From positions 1-59,585 of the forward strand of contig JBHWOX010000021.1 of the NCBI GenBank assembly GCA_043424615.1: a stretch of DNA of 59,585 nt, in the 5' to 3' direction. Both the position numbers and the translations under genes were made by a program. Position 1 is the stretch's first letter, and every line of letters starts with the position of its first letter. Source of the DNA: JAUNQW01 sp043424615. GTDB taxonomy: Bacteria > Bacillota > Bacilli > Lactobacillales > Carnobacteriaceae_A. Shown here in pieces: positions 25,232-34,191 of the stretch. The notes beneath the pieces are model-generated. The model saw only the letters and a list, made by a program, of their open reading frames with translations. It was not told the origin of the DNA and made no database searches.

Positions 25232-26041
25232 TTATAGGAGGTAATCGCGAATCACCATGGCCACTCCATCTTCATCATTCGTCGCCGTGATAATGTCTGC
25301 AGCTTCTTTCACCCGAGGATCACCATTGGCCATGGCCACTCCCACTCCCGCATATTGAATCATCGTTAAATCATTGAGCTGGTCTCCAATCGCCATCACC
25401 TCAGACGCTTTTAAGCCTAGTTTTTCGGTCAAATCTTTCAGGGCCTGCCCCTTATGAACGCCATGGTTAGAAATTTCCATCAACCAAGGGTAAGAAAAAG
25501 TGAGGTGATAGCGGGTCAGCAAGGATTCTTCGATCAAAACTTTTTGACTCTGCAAATGGTCTGCTTCTGTCCCCACCACGAACTTATTGAACCGGCTGAG
25601 AGCGTGGAAACTTTCAAAATCCTTCCTTTTTACCGGAGCAGTGGCTTCATCTCCTACGTATAATGAAGGGTACAAGTCGGGATAGGAAAGGGGTTCATAA
25701 ACATATTCATCATCAATCACATTCATAGGAAGATCCAAGCGCTTCAGTTCTTGCTGCCAAATATGCATATCCTTCATGTTCAGTGTGTCGGCATAAAGAA
25801 TCTGTCCATCGGCTGCTCTTTGTGTTTGACCACCATTAAAGGTAATGATGTAATCGTCTGGGCTAGTAAAACCAATTTCACTGACAAATTTCTTCATTGC
25901 TAAATAAGGGCGACCCGTACAAATGACGATCTTAATCCCCTTTTTTTCCGCTTGCCGCAAATAATCTAGATTTCTTTTAGAAATCTGCCGCTTGGAATTG
26001 AGCAAGGTCCCATCCAAGTCAATAGATAACAGCTTAATCAT
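25232..26041 (-). CDS. Cof-type HAD-IIB sugar phosphatase
   Basis: A 269-residue HAD-IIB hydrolase. Motif I LSIDLDGTLLNSKRQIS at 5-21, motif II ICTGRPYLAMKKFV near 36-49, cap domain in the middle, motif IV AIGDQLNDLTMIQYAGVGVAMANG near 217-240 (quoted only in part). Such enzymes usually remove phosphate from phosphosugars. It is transcribed just ahead of glpK, so a role in draining phosphorylated intermediates is possible. Confidence 0.92.
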   Translation of the reverse strand: MIKLLSIDLDGTLLNSKRQISKRNLDYLRQAEKKGIKIVICTGRPYLAMKKFVSEIGFTSPDDYIITFNGGQTQRAADGQILYADTLNMKDMHIWQQELKRLDLPMNVIDDEYVYEPLSYPDLYPSLYVGDEATAPVKRKDFESFHALSRFNKFVVGTEADHLQSQKVLIEESLLTRYHLTFSYPWLMEISNHGVHKGQALKDLTEKLGLKASEVMAIGDQLNDLTMIQYAGVGVAMANGDPRVKEAADIITATNDEDGVAMVIRDYLL

Positions 26042-26083
26042 GGCTTCCCTCGATTCTCTTATTTTGATTGGGATGACTTTCGA

Positions 26084-26112
26084 TTTTCATTCTACCAAAA
26101 GTAGGATGAAAA
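26084..26112. repeat. inverted repeat upstream of the HAD-glpK genes
   Basis: TTTTCATTCTAC (26084-26095) and GTAGGATGAAAA (26101-26112) match at 11 of 12 positions in inverted orientation with a five-base centre. A TAGAAT -10-like hexamer on the minus strand lies inside one arm. It may be an operator for the HAD-glpK transcript; as RNA on the plus strand the odd pair is G-U. Confidence 0.5.
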
Positions 26113-26120
26113 TTCTTTGC

Positions 26121-26150
26121 AAAAAAAGAGCCGCCCTGATGGACAGCTCT
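26121..26150 (-). terminator. terminator after rodA
   Basis: Minus-strand 10-bp stem (26141-26150 with 26127-26136, two G-U pairs, loop ATCA), followed by seven T. It lies 76 bases beyond the rodA stop. Confidence 0.85.
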
Positions 26151-26225
26151 CTCCCTTTACTTTTTCAATTTTTGTTCCTTCCCCAAAAAGCATTGACATC
26201 TTTAAAGGGCTTTAGGGCCAGTTTT

Positions 26226-27398
26226 TCAATAATTGCCCTGGTATTTTTCACCCTTGTAGTCTTTATAGTTGTAACGCATGGACATAATTAAGCCGATTCC
26301 CATCATATTTCCTAAAAGCGAAGATCCCCCTTGAGAAATAAAAGGAAGAGGAATACCTGTCAGAGGGAGCAGGCCGATATTCATCCCGATATTTTCTAAA
26401 ACGTGGAAGAGAATCATCATGACTACCCCCGTTGAAATATAGGTATAAAATTCATTGCGGGTATCAAAGACCACGGAAATCATTTGGAAAATGAGGATGA
26501 AAAAGACGAAAATAACAAAAGTAGCTCCCAAGAAACCAAAGTGTTCGGCAATAGCCGTAAAGATCATATCGGAAGATCTTACGGGCACATAAACCTCTGA
26601 AACACCATACCCCTTGCCTGTCACTTGACCAGACCCGATGGCTTTGAAGGCTTGGACCAGCTGGTAGGAGGCATTGGAGGTATCATGATAAGGATCAAGC
26701 CAGGAATCAATACGTGAAAACTGATAGTCCTTAAAACCGAGACTATAAAGCCATTCGCGGTTATAGACGACTAAGAAAATCAATAAGCCACCAATCACAA
26801 CCGCTCCCAAAGTAAAGGGAAGGATGATTTGCCAACCTATACCAGACATTAAAATCATACCCGCCATGATCGCTAGGTAGACCAGCATGGTTCCCAGGTC
26901 ATTCTGCAGGAGAACGAGCACTATCGGCAAGACCGAGCAGAGGATGATTTTTCGAATCAAGATCCAATCAGACGTCGTGCTATGTTCAGGGAAACGGCTA
27001 TTATGCCGGGTCACTATTTGAGCCAGTTGTAAAATATAAAATATTTTGACGACTTCTGAAGGCTGGAAGGAAATCGGTCCAATGGCAAACCAAGAGCGAG
27101 CCCCCGTTTGAGCGGCCAGGTCCCTATCGTAAAAAAACAGGACTAAGACTAAAAGACCAATCCCAATCCAATAAAGATAAGGAGTCACCTTCCAGATTTG
27201 CTTGGAGTCAAACTGCATGATGATCCCAACTGCAATGGCTCCGATTAAGTACCAGATGATATGGAGAAGGGTCGGGCGCAAGCCAGCATCACCAATTAAA
27301 TTGGTGACAGAATAAATAGAAGCGACAGAAATTAAAAATAATATTAGAATACACAAAACGATGCCGTAATCAATACGACTTTCTTTTTCTTTAGGCAT
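26226..27398 (-). CDS. rodA: RodA/FtsW-family SEDS peptidoglycan polymerase
   Basis: A 390-residue membrane protein with about ten TM segments. SEDS signatures: GARSWFAIGPISFQPSE near 108-124 with the catalytic-region residues, VLLQNDLGTMLVYL, and the C-terminal GLLPLTGIPLPFISQGGSS. Polymerises lipid II glycan strands with a class B PBP, probably for cell elongation or septal-peripheral growth. The length and FISQGGSS fit RodA better than FtsW, but the assignment between the two is by resemblance. It follows the YihY gene by 26 bases. Confidence 0.9.
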   Translation of the reverse strand: MPKEKESRIDYGIVLCILILFLISVASIYSVTNLIGDAGLRPTLLHIIWYLIGAIAVGIIMQFDSKQIWKVTPYLYWIGIGLLVLVLFFYDRDLAAQTGARSWFAIGPISFQPSEVVKIFYILQLAQIVTRHNSRFPEHSTTSDWILIRKIILCSVLPIVLVLLQNDLGTMLVYLAIMAGMILMSGIGWQIILPFTLGAVVIGGLLIFLVVYNREWLYSLGFKDYQFSRIDSWLDPYHDTSNASYQLVQAFKAIGSGQVTGKGYGVSEVYVPVRSSDMIFTAIAEHFGFLGATFVIFVFFILIFQMISVVFDTRNEFYTYISTGVVMMILFHVLENIGMNIGLLPLTGIPLPFISQGGSSLLGNMMGIGLIMSMRYNYKDYKGEKYQGNY

Positions 27399-27424
27399 AG
27401 TGGATCCTCTTTCTAGTGTTAGCC

Positions 27425-28453
27425 TTAATTTTGCGGATCAATTTTTTGTAAAATCTCATTTTTTTCAGCTTCAGTCGTGAGCTCTTGCGGGTAAACTTTT
27501 TCTAAACGGCGGAGTAAAATCATCGGCTTTTGGGTAGAAAAGACTTGAGAAATCCGCTTCTTCTTATTTTTTTCCATTTCATCGATTTTATCTTGCCGAA
27601 CCGTTTTTTGGTGGTTGAATTCATATAGGACTGAATTAATGAGTCCCCCCACTAAAATCATGATATTAGCAAAGTATAAATACAACATTAAAACCAAGAC
27701 CGTCCCGATTGCTGCATTCCCTACATTCCCGCCCCCGGTGAATTGGGTATAGATCGTGAATAATTCAGACAGTAACATCAAAGCCACCGAGGAAAAAATA
27801 GATCCAGCCATGCTTTGTTTATAGGTCAAATCATGGTCGGGCACTATCTTATAAATAAAGACGAATAAAACAAAAATCACTAATAATAAGACTGGCCATC
27901 TCAAGGCCAAAAAGGTATTTAAAAGGCCGATATCAATCTGTAAAAGATTTTGTAAGAAATTCAAAATCTGCTCACCAAATATAAAAGCAAAAGCGAGAAC
28001 TCCCACCACAATAATCAAAAAGATCATGATGAAGGGGGCAAGAATTCGCCCTAATAATGCATTCTCATTGGTGTCTTCCACGTCATAGACCGAATTCAAG
28101 ACAAAACGAAGGCTATTAATTAAATTAGAAGCGGTCCAAAGGGAGGTGATTAACCCGATGGATAAGCCGCCTCCACTGCCACTCGTCAAATAGCCTTCCA
28201 AAATCGGACCAATAATAGAAAAAATATCTCGGGGTAAAATCTCTTGTAAATTATTCAGCAGTTCCTGTATATCGATTGGAAAAAAAGGAATAATGCTTGA
28301 AAGAACCAACAAAAGAGGAAAAAGGGCGAGCAAGGTATAATAGGTCAATTGGGCGGCATTTTGAGGTATTTTAGCCTTTCCCCAGTTCGCAATAATTACT
28401 TTTATAAAACGTATGGCCTTATCCTGCTTGCTTTCTACAACTTGTACGGACAT
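27425..28453 (-). CDS. YihY/BrkB-family membrane protein (UPF0761)
   Basis: A 342-residue integral membrane protein of the YihY/virulence factor BrkB family. Six TM segments are visible, starting with AAQLTYYTLLALFPLLLVLSS near 38-58, then the conserved loop SGGGLSIGLITSLWTASN, and later SVALMLLSELFTIYTQF and GTVLVLMLYLYFANIMILVGG. The C-terminal 60 residues are charged and cytoplasmic. No RNase BN activity should be assumed. It heads the yihY-rodA pair and is divergent from the tRNA-Leu gene. Confidence 0.92.
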   Translation of the reverse strand: MSVQVVESKQDKAIRFIKVIIANWGKAKIPQNAAQLTYYTLLALFPLLLVLSSIIPFFPIDIQELLNNLQEILPRDIFSIIGPILEGYLTSGSGGGLSIGLITSLWTASNLINSLRFVLNSVYDVEDTNENALLGRILAPFIMIFLIIVVGVLAFAFIFGEQILNFLQNLLQIDIGLLNTFLALRWPVLLLVIFVLFVFIYKIVPDHDLTYKQSMAGSIFSSVALMLLSELFTIYTQFTGGGNVGNAAIGTVLVLMLYLYFANIMILVGGLINSVLYEFNHQKTVRQDKIDEMEKNKKKRISQVFSTQKPMILLRRLEKVYPQELTTEAEKNEILQKIDPQN

Positions 28454-28561
28454 GCTTGAATCCTTTCTATTCTCATTTTCTAGCCTTCTTTAATTCGATA
28501 GACGTCCTAGTTACTATACCATAATATCTACTGAATTTAGTGATATTTTACGTCTGATTAT

Positions 28562-28590
28562 TTGACAAGTTTTTTATAAGAGACTATAAT
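28562..28590 (+). promoter_or_regulatory. consensus promoter of tRNA-Leu (TTGACA-17-TATAAT)
   Basis: Both hexamers are perfect: TTGACA at 28562-28567 and TATAAT at 28585-28590 with a 17-base spacer. The tRNA begins 18 bases later. Confidence 0.95.
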
Positions 28591-28608
28591 GATTTTTGTT
28601 ACTATTCA

Positions 28609-28692
28609 CCGGTCGTGGCGGAATGGTAGACGCGCCAGCTTGAGGGGCTGGTGGGGCGATGCCCCGTGGAAGTTCGACTCTTCTCGGCCGGA
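28609..28692 (+). tRNA. tRNA-Leu (anticodon GAG)
   Basis: An 84-nt class II tRNA. The acceptor stem CCGGTCG pairs with CGGCCGG (one G-U). The anticodon arm CCAGC-TTGAGGG-GCTGG gives anticodon GAG, reading CUU/CUC. A long variable arm contains GGGGC/GCCCC, the T-loop is TTCGACT, and the discriminator is A. CCA is not encoded. It stands alone, with its own promoter and terminator. Confidence 0.95.
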
Positions 28693-28701
28693 TAATTAAA
28701 G

Positions 28702-28737
28702 ATGCTAGCGAAAATTTTTCTTTCGCTAGCATTTTTT
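28702..28737 (+). terminator. terminator of the tRNA-Leu gene
   Basis: Perfect 12-bp stem ATGCTAGCGAAA/TTTCGCTAGCAT (28702-28713 with 28721-28732), followed by six T. On the other strand it also lies just after the degV stop and may weakly serve it. Confidence 0.92.
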
Positions 28738-29608
28738 ATTTTATAGGGGCCTTTGCAATAATCCCCATTCCCTTACAGCCAGGTCCACCATGCACCGCTA
28801 AAATCGATGTCAGATAACCCAAGCGATAAGAAAGATCCGGATGGTCGGCTTGGATATAGGCTTGGATGTCAAGCATTTCGTCTAAACAATCCCCGTGAGC
28901 AAAGGCAATATCACATTTAAAGTCTTGCTTTTCAACCGCTTCATCCACTAATTTTTTATATAGTTTTTTTATGCGTTTGGAGGTACGAACTGCTCCGTAA
29001 ATTTCAACTGCCCCCTCTTGGTTAAAGTAGATAATGGGCTTTATTTTGAGCAGGTCACCAAGGGCAGCAGTTCCTCCCCGAATTCGTCCACCCTTTTCAA
29101 TATATTTTAAGTCTTCAATAGCAGCATAAATCACTGAATGATCGGCCACCCAATTTAATTTTTCTTCAATCTTATCAGCCTCTAACCCCGCTTCGATCAT
29201 TTTTAAGGCTTGATCAACCATATTTTCAATCAAGAAAGATGTCCCCTTGGAGTCAATCAAACGGATGTCAATACGGTCTTGAAACTCCTCCGCTAAATGA
29301 GAAGCTGTTTGAAAGCAACCTGATATTTTCGAACTTAAAGTAATAACAAAAACCTCATCGTAGGACTGTTGGATGAGATCTTGGTAGAGCTCAATATATT
29401 GGGCAGGTGGCGGCTGGGAAGTACTAGGCAGCTGCGGACTTTCTGCAAGTGTCTGGTAAAATTGCTTATTTTTGTCTTCATCAGGTGTGTCGACAAAGGT
29501 TTGGCCATCTGGAAATATAACCGATAGATGGAGTTGATAAATGTCCGGATGGTTCAAATACTTTTCTGCTAAGGTCGCTGTCGAATCGACAATAATTGCT
29601 GATTTCAT
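28736..29608 (-). CDS. DegV-family fatty-acid-binding protein
   Basis: A 290-residue DegV protein. Features: AIIVDSTATL at the N-terminus, a central LPSTSQPPPAQYIELYQDL with the Thr-Ser that contacts the fatty-acid carboxylate, VITLSSKISGCFQTA near 93-107, DLKYIEKGGRIRGG and a C-terminal GPGCKGMGI. FakB-type members deliver fatty acids to the kinase FakA. FakA is not in the window, so this may be a FakB or another DegV paralogue. ATG at 29608 is favoured over an in-frame TTG at 29617 that abuts the SD. Confidence 0.9.
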   Translation of the reverse strand: MKSAIIVDSTATLAEKYLNHPDIYQLHLSVIFPDGQTFVDTPDEDKNKQFYQTLAESPQLPSTSQPPPAQYIELYQDLIQQSYDEVFVITLSSKISGCFQTASHLAEEFQDRIDIRLIDSKGTSFLIENMVDQALKMIEAGLEADKIEEKLNWVADHSVIYAAIEDLKYIEKGGRIRGGTAALGDLLKIKPIIYFNQEGAVEIYGAVRTSKRIKKLYKKLVDEAVEKQDFKCDIAFAHGDCLDEMLDIQAYIQADHPDLSYRLGYLTSILAVHGGPGCKGMGIIAKAPIK

Positions 29609-29670
29609 CTTATTCAAATCCTCTATATTTAATCTTTATAATTAATGTATAGCGAAGGAATAACTTTCGC

Positions 29671-29710
29671 AAATAAAAGAGTCTATGGCCAGGCCATAGA
29701 CTCTTTTATT
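29671..29710. terminator. palindromic terminator between tex and degV
   Basis: A near-perfect palindrome with AATAAAAGAGTCTATGGCC and its complement around a single central base. It is T-rich on both outer edges, so it can act in both directions. It is the likely terminator for tex, 96 bases after the tex stop. Confidence 0.82.
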
Positions 29711-29806
29711 ATTCTTTTGATTTCAGGATTGTTCAGCGGGTCGGAGTGTTTCTTCCAAGCAAATAAACATTTCGGTTTTTATGAACGATCCGCTTTTAGA
29801 AAAAAT

Positions 29807-31984
29807 TTATGATTTTTGAGGAAGCATGGTTAAGGAAATACGATGGCGGTTCAGGTCAATATCATCAATCCAAACCGTCACGATATCTCCTACGGCTACC
29901 ACATCAGAAGGGTGGTTGACAAATTGATGGCTTAATTTAGAAATATGGACCAAGCCATCTTCTTCCACACCAATATCAACAAAGGCACCAAAGTCCACTA
30001 CATTGCGGACAGTTCCTTCCATTTCCATCCCTTTTTCTAAGTCTTCTAAAGTTAAAACATCCGTCTTTAACAGAGGACCAGGGCTTTCATCGCGGTAATC
30101 ACGCCCAGGCTGGGCGAGAGCAGAAACAATATCTGCTAGAGTTGCTGCCCCTAAATCTGACTGTTCTTGCAGACGTTTTTTATCCAAGGCCTGAATTTTC
30201 TCCTTGGCCTGCTCTGTCCCAAGATCTTCAATTTGGAGGTCTGCCCACTCAATGATTTGAGCTGTTTCAGCGTAGCTTTCAGGGTGGATGGCGGTGTTGT
30301 CTAAAGGATTTTGACCATTTGGAATGCGCAAGAAGCCCACCGCTTGTTCATAAGTTTTAGCCCCTACCCGCGGCACCTCTTTAAATTGCTGGCGGTCAGT
30401 AAAGACGCCATGCTCATTGCGGTAGTCTATAAAATTTTGGGCGGTCGTCTTGTTCAAACCAGAAATATGTTGGAGCAAAGCTTGACTAGCCGTATTAACA
30501 TTCACTCCTACCTTGTTCACTGATGTTTCAATGACAAAATCTAAGGTGTCGGTCAACTCTTTTTGAGAAACATCATGCTGGTATTGGCCCACCCCCAACG
30601 ATTGGGGATCTATTTTCACTAATTCCGCTAAAGGATCTTGTAGGCGGCGAGCAATAGAAACGGCTGATCGTTCTTCTACTTGCAAGTCTGGAAATTCTCG
30701 CCGAGCTTCTTCACTGGCCGAATAAACCGATGCTCCCGCTTCATTGACAATGACATAAGCCACTGGTCGGTCAATCTGCTGTAATTGCTCAGCAACAAAA
30801 GCCTCGGATTCACGGCTAGCTGTTCCGTTACCGATAGCAATCGTGTCGACCTTATATTTTTCAATCCAATCTAGCAATTGTGGACCAGCGGCTTGGCGTT
30901 GTGATTTACTCGCTGGGGGATGGGGGAAAATAACCCCCACATCCATTAATTTCCCCGTAGAATCAATGACCGCTAGCTTACAGCCGGTACGAAAAGCAGG
31001 GTCTAAGCCTAGAATGACTTGATCTTTTAAAGGAGCCTGCAAGAGCAAGTGAGTCAGGTTTTCACCAAAAACTTTGATGGCTTGTTCTTCGGCCGCTTGG
31101 GTGAGTTGCTTTCGAATTTCTCTTTCAATGGCCGGTTTAATAAATCGTTTATAGCCATCAATGACCGCTTGTTCAACAAAATAAACCGCTGGCCCAGAAG
31201 ATTCTTTAGGAATGGACTTGTTCACTAGATAATCAGTCACCTGTTCATCATTCAGTTGGATGCTGACGGTCAAGATGCCCTCTTTTTCTCCACGGTTCAA
31301 CGCGAGGATCCGGTGAGACTGAACCTGAGACAACCTTTCTTGGAAGTCATAGTACATCTGATAGATGCCCTTATCGTCTTTTTCCTCATCTTTAAGCTTT
31401 GAAGTGAGTACCCCCACATGTTGGGTAATTTGACGGGTTCGGGCACGAAAAGCTGCGGAGTCACCCGTTTCTTCCGCAATAATTTCATGGGCACCATCTA
31501 AGGCGTCTTGGCTATGGTTGACTTCTTTTTCTTCATCCACATACGCTTGAGCCACTTCGGTTAAATCTTCCACTTGGGGGAAGCTTAAGATGTCAGCTGC
31601 CAAAGCATCCAAACCTTTTTCCCGAGCAATGGTCGCTTTGGTGCGTCTTTTTTGCTTGTAAGGCAAATAAAGGTCTTCAACTTCTTGCAATTTTTTAGCC
31701 TGGCGGATAGCTTGTTCTAATTCGTCCGTCAGCTTTTCCTGATCAGCAATACTAGATAAGACTTCATCTTTCCGCTTTTCTAAATTTTGAATGCGTTGGT
31801 ATGAATCTTCAATATTTTTGATTTGAACTTCATCCAAAGAACCTGTCGCTTCTTTACGATAGCGGGCGATGAAAGGGACAGTATTGCCTTCTTCCAATAA
31901 GTTTAGAACGGCTTCAATCTGTTGGTCCTTGAGATCCGTCAATTCTTGGCTCACCAGCGTTAATAATTGTTGGTCATTACTCAT
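29807..31984 (-). CDS. tex: Tex-family S1 RNA-binding transcription accessory protein
   Basis: A 725-residue protein with the full Tex layout. The N-terminal helical region includes EEGNTVPFIARYRKEATGSLD; a YqgF/RuvX-like RNase-H fold begins near VILGLDPAFRTGCKLAVID; HhH repeats (SVNKVGVNVNTAS, LNKTTAQNFIDYR, VPRVGAKTYEQAVGF) follow; the C-terminal S1 domain is GMEMEGTVRNVVDFGAFVDI. It binds RNA or the transcription machinery. Last gene of coaA-gtrA-phosphoesterase-tex. Its SD (GGAG) is rather distant at 12 bases. Confidence 0.95.
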   Translation of the reverse strand: MSNDQQLLTLVSQELTDLKDQQIEAVLNLLEEGNTVPFIARYRKEATGSLDEVQIKNIEDSYQRIQNLEKRKDEVLSSIADQEKLTDELEQAIRQAKKLQEVEDLYLPYKQKRRTKATIAREKGLDALAADILSFPQVEDLTEVAQAYVDEEKEVNHSQDALDGAHEIIAEETGDSAAFRARTRQITQHVGVLTSKLKDEEKDDKGIYQMYYDFQERLSQVQSHRILALNRGEKEGILTVSIQLNDEQVTDYLVNKSIPKESSGPAVYFVEQAVIDGYKRFIKPAIEREIRKQLTQAAEEQAIKVFGENLTHLLLQAPLKDQVILGLDPAFRTGCKLAVIDSTGKLMDVGVIFPHPPASKSQRQAAGPQLLDWIEKYKVDTIAIGNGTASRESEAFVAEQLQQIDRPVAYVIVNEAGASVYSASEEARREFPDLQVEERSAVSIARRLQDPLAELVKIDPQSLGVGQYQHDVSQKELTDTLDFVIETSVNKVGVNVNTASQALLQHISGLNKTTAQNFIDYRNEHGVFTDRQQFKEVPRVGAKTYEQAVGFLRIPNGQNPLDNTAIHPESYAETAQIIEWADLQIEDLGTEQAKEKIQALDKKRLQEQSDLGAATLADIVSALAQPGRDYRDESPGPLLKTDVLTLEDLEKGMEMEGTVRNVVDFGAFVDIGVEEDGLVHISKLSHQFVNHPSDVVAVGDIVTVWIDDIDLNRHRISLTMLPQKS

Positions 31985-32003
31985 TATTTAATTAAACTCC
32001 ATT

Positions 32004-32828
32004 CTATATTCTAAAACTCATCAAGCTATTTTCAATTTCAGTAAAGGGATCAGTGGGATTCAACCATTTCCGACGGTTGCCTAAACAAGCCATGATGTGA
32101 TGAACCCCTCGTTCGGTTAAGACTTGCCGCCAGTGCACATGTCCCATGATATTATACTTGACGGGATAGTCTTGCCACAAACTTTCGTAAGACTTGGCTC
32201 CCAGATAAGCATTAATATAATCATACAGCCGGTGTGGCAGGGGAACGACAAAACGAGGATGGTTAGCCACATGCGTCATTAAAATAACTTTTCTATCCCC
32301 GACACTTTCCAGGTCGGCCTGCAATTGCTCTTTCATCCACTGGCTCACTTGGCGGTCGCTCTGTCTCCATCTCACATAGCGGCGGTCATTCCATTCCGCC
32401 CACCGGTATTTTTTACGTTCAAAATCTGATAAATTAAAGCGCTCAAAATCTCCATAACCATAATCATACCATCCCGCTGAGCCACAGACCGCCCAGTCAT
32501 CATTCAGGATATAGGGGCGATTAATTAAATTTTCTTCTTGCTGCAAAAAATAATCTAAAATCTCCGGAGCTTGAACGGACGACTCTGCTTCCTGCCAAAA
32601 TTCATGGTTGCCAGCGACAAAACGAATGGGGATAGCCGTAAGATCAGCTAGTACTTTCAGAAAATCTTGGCTTTTTCGATAATCATTGCTCAAATCCCCC
32701 GCTAGCAAGAGCAGGTCCACCTGCCGTTCCTTTAAGATTTGCCCCAAGATAGCAGCATAATCAAAATTTTGCCCCATCCGTTTATTATTTCGATCGAAGT
32801 GAAGATCCGAGATAACAGCGATTTTCAT
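32004..32828 (-). CDS. calcineurin-like metallophosphoesterase
   Basis: A 274-residue phosphoesterase with all five metal motifs: ISDLHFDRN near 6-14, LLAGDLSND near 41-49, VAGNHEFW near 71-78, MTHVANH near 185-191 and IMGHVHWRQ near 226-234. The substrate is unknown; proteins of this shape are common in Lactobacillales. There is no signal peptide. Five bases separate it from gtrA, so it is co-translated within the coaA operon. Confidence 0.9.
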   Translation of the reverse strand: MKIAVISDLHFDRNNKRMGQNFDYAAILGQILKERQVDLLLLAGDLSNDYRKSQDFLKVLADLTAIPIRFVAGNHEFWQEAESSVQAPEILDYFLQQEENLINRPYILNDDWAVCGSAGWYDYGYGDFERFNLSDFERKKYRWAEWNDRRYVRWRQSDRQVSQWMKEQLQADLESVGDRKVILMTHVANHPRFVVPLPHRLYDYINAYLGAKSYESLWQDYPVKYNIMGHVHWRQVLTERGVHHIMACLGNRRKWLNPTDPFTEIENSLMSFRI

Positions 32829-32833
32829 TTTTA

Positions 32834-33250
32834 CTATCCTTTATTAAATACAAAACATTTTGAAAAAATATAATTTAAAATGACCACGATGATTTGGCTG
32901 GCTAACTTACTAAAACTGGAAGGCCAATGAAACACACCTACCATCAACCACAAGCTGGCCATATCTAAGAAGGCCGACAGAGCGCGAAAGGAAAAAAAAC
33001 GAATCATTTCGCGAAGCACACTCGGCCAGTCTTTTTGCTTGGATTGAAAAACAAAATATTTATTAGTCACATAAGCAAATAAAATTGATAGAAGGATGGC
33101 GGTCGCATTTGCCCAGAGATAATGCACACCGAATCCTTGATTTAATACAAAATAGACCAGCAGATTGACTAGGGTCGTCAGTCCCCCTACCACCAGATAA
33201 GAAAGGATTTCATAAAAAGAAGAGCGCTTAAATTTCTTGTACATAGTCAT
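32834..33250 (-). CDS. GtrA-family membrane protein
   Basis: A 138-residue protein with four TM segments and the GtrA pattern: YLVVGGLTTLVNLLVYFVLN near 16-35, then ATAILLSILFAYVTNKYFVF (the NKYFVF end is typical), and IIVVILNYIFSKCFVF near the C-terminus. GtrA proteins are thought to move polyprenyl-linked sugars across the membrane during cell-wall polysaccharide decoration. No glycosyltransferase is adjacent. It sits between coaA and the phosphoesterase with five-base gaps on both sides. Confidence 0.88.
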   Translation of the reverse strand: MTMYKKFKRSSFYEILSYLVVGGLTTLVNLLVYFVLNQGFGVHYLWANATAILLSILFAYVTNKYFVFQSKQKDWPSVLREMIRFFSFRALSAFLDMASLWLMVGVFHWPSSFSKLASQIIVVILNYIFSKCFVFNKG

Positions 33251-33255
33251 CCAGC

Positions 33256-34191
33256 TTAGATTTTATTCATCATAATTTTATCAATATATTGATTGTGGTT
33301 TTTATGGAGGATGAGTTCTGCCCGTGAACGTGTCGGTAAGATGTATTGGTGGAGGTTAGTCAGGTTAATGGTCTCCCAGATATGGCGGGCATTTTTTAAG
33401 GCTGCCACCCGGTCTCCTTGAGACAGGGTGTGATAATAGTCTTCAGGGTGGTCTGCGGCTAAATCTAAGAGGATTTCAAACCGTTCCAAATACCATCGTT
33501 CAATATTTTTTTCTTCAGCATCCACATAAAAGCTGAAATCAAAAAAATCAGATGCAAAAATAAATTCATTCCCCTGCAGTTGGAGCACATTAATTCCTTC
33601 GACAATTAAAATATCGGCCTGGTCAATTTCGTAATATTCATCTTGCAAAATATTATAGGTCCGGTGGGAATACTTAGGAACCTGAATGGCCTGCTGATAA
33701 GCTTCACCATTTTTCACTCGAGATAAGAAATTAATCAGGGCCGGCATGTCATAACTTTCAGGGAAGCCCTTTCGTCCTTCCAAGCCCTTTTCTTCCAGTA
33801 TGGCATTGGGATATAAAAAACCATCCGTCGTAATCAGTTGAACCTTTTTATCACGATAGACTTGAGATAAAAGTTCTTTAAGAAGGCGGCAAAAGGTCGA
33901 TTTTCCGACGGCTACACTACCCGATACACCAATGATGTAAGGGACTTTTTTTTGATTTTGTTTAAACTTAACTCCTAATTCTTGAATTCGTTCTTGGTAG
34001 TGACGGATATAAATGCCAAGAATTTGAAGGATGGGGAGATATACTTCTTCAATATCACTAAAGGTTAAGACATCATTAATCGAAATAAATCGTTCAATGT
34101 CTTCAGCAGTGACCTGGACATCAAAGGGAATAGTTTGCATTTCTTTCCACTCTTGACGGTTAAAAATATAAAAAGATTTTGATTCATCCAT
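33256..34191 (-). CDS. coaA: type I pantothenate kinase
   Basis: Phosphorylates pantothenate, the first step of coenzyme A synthesis. At 311 residues it has the family length. Motifs: P-loop GVSGSVAVGKST near 88-99, TTDGFLYPN near 121-129, GLEGRKGFPESYD and IVEGINVLQ near 198-206. The N-terminal YIFNRQEWKEM is typical of Lactobacillales CoaA. It heads the coaA-gtrA-phosphoesterase-tex transcript and is divergent from mvk. Confidence 0.96.
   Translation of the reverse strand: MDESKSFYIFNRQEWKEMQTIPFDVQVTAEDIERFISINDVLTFSDIEEVYLPILQILGIYIRHYQERIQELGVKFKQNQKKVPYIIGVSGSVAVGKSTFCRLLKELLSQVYRDKKVQLITTDGFLYPNAILEEKGLEGRKGFPESYDMPALINFLSRVKNGEAYQQAIQVPKYSHRTYNILQDEYYEIDQADILIVEGINVLQLQGNEFIFASDFFDFSFYVDAEEKNIERWYLERFEILLDLAADHPEDYYHTLSQGDRVAALKNARHIWETINLTNLHQYILPTRSRAELILHKNHNQYIDKIMMNKI

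Noticed and set aside
29711..29806. Inverted repeat AGCGGGTCG/CGATCCGCT downstream of tex
   Set aside because: The loop is more than 40 bases and the pair includes one G-U or mismatch; no promoter or T-run supports an sRNA or terminator there.
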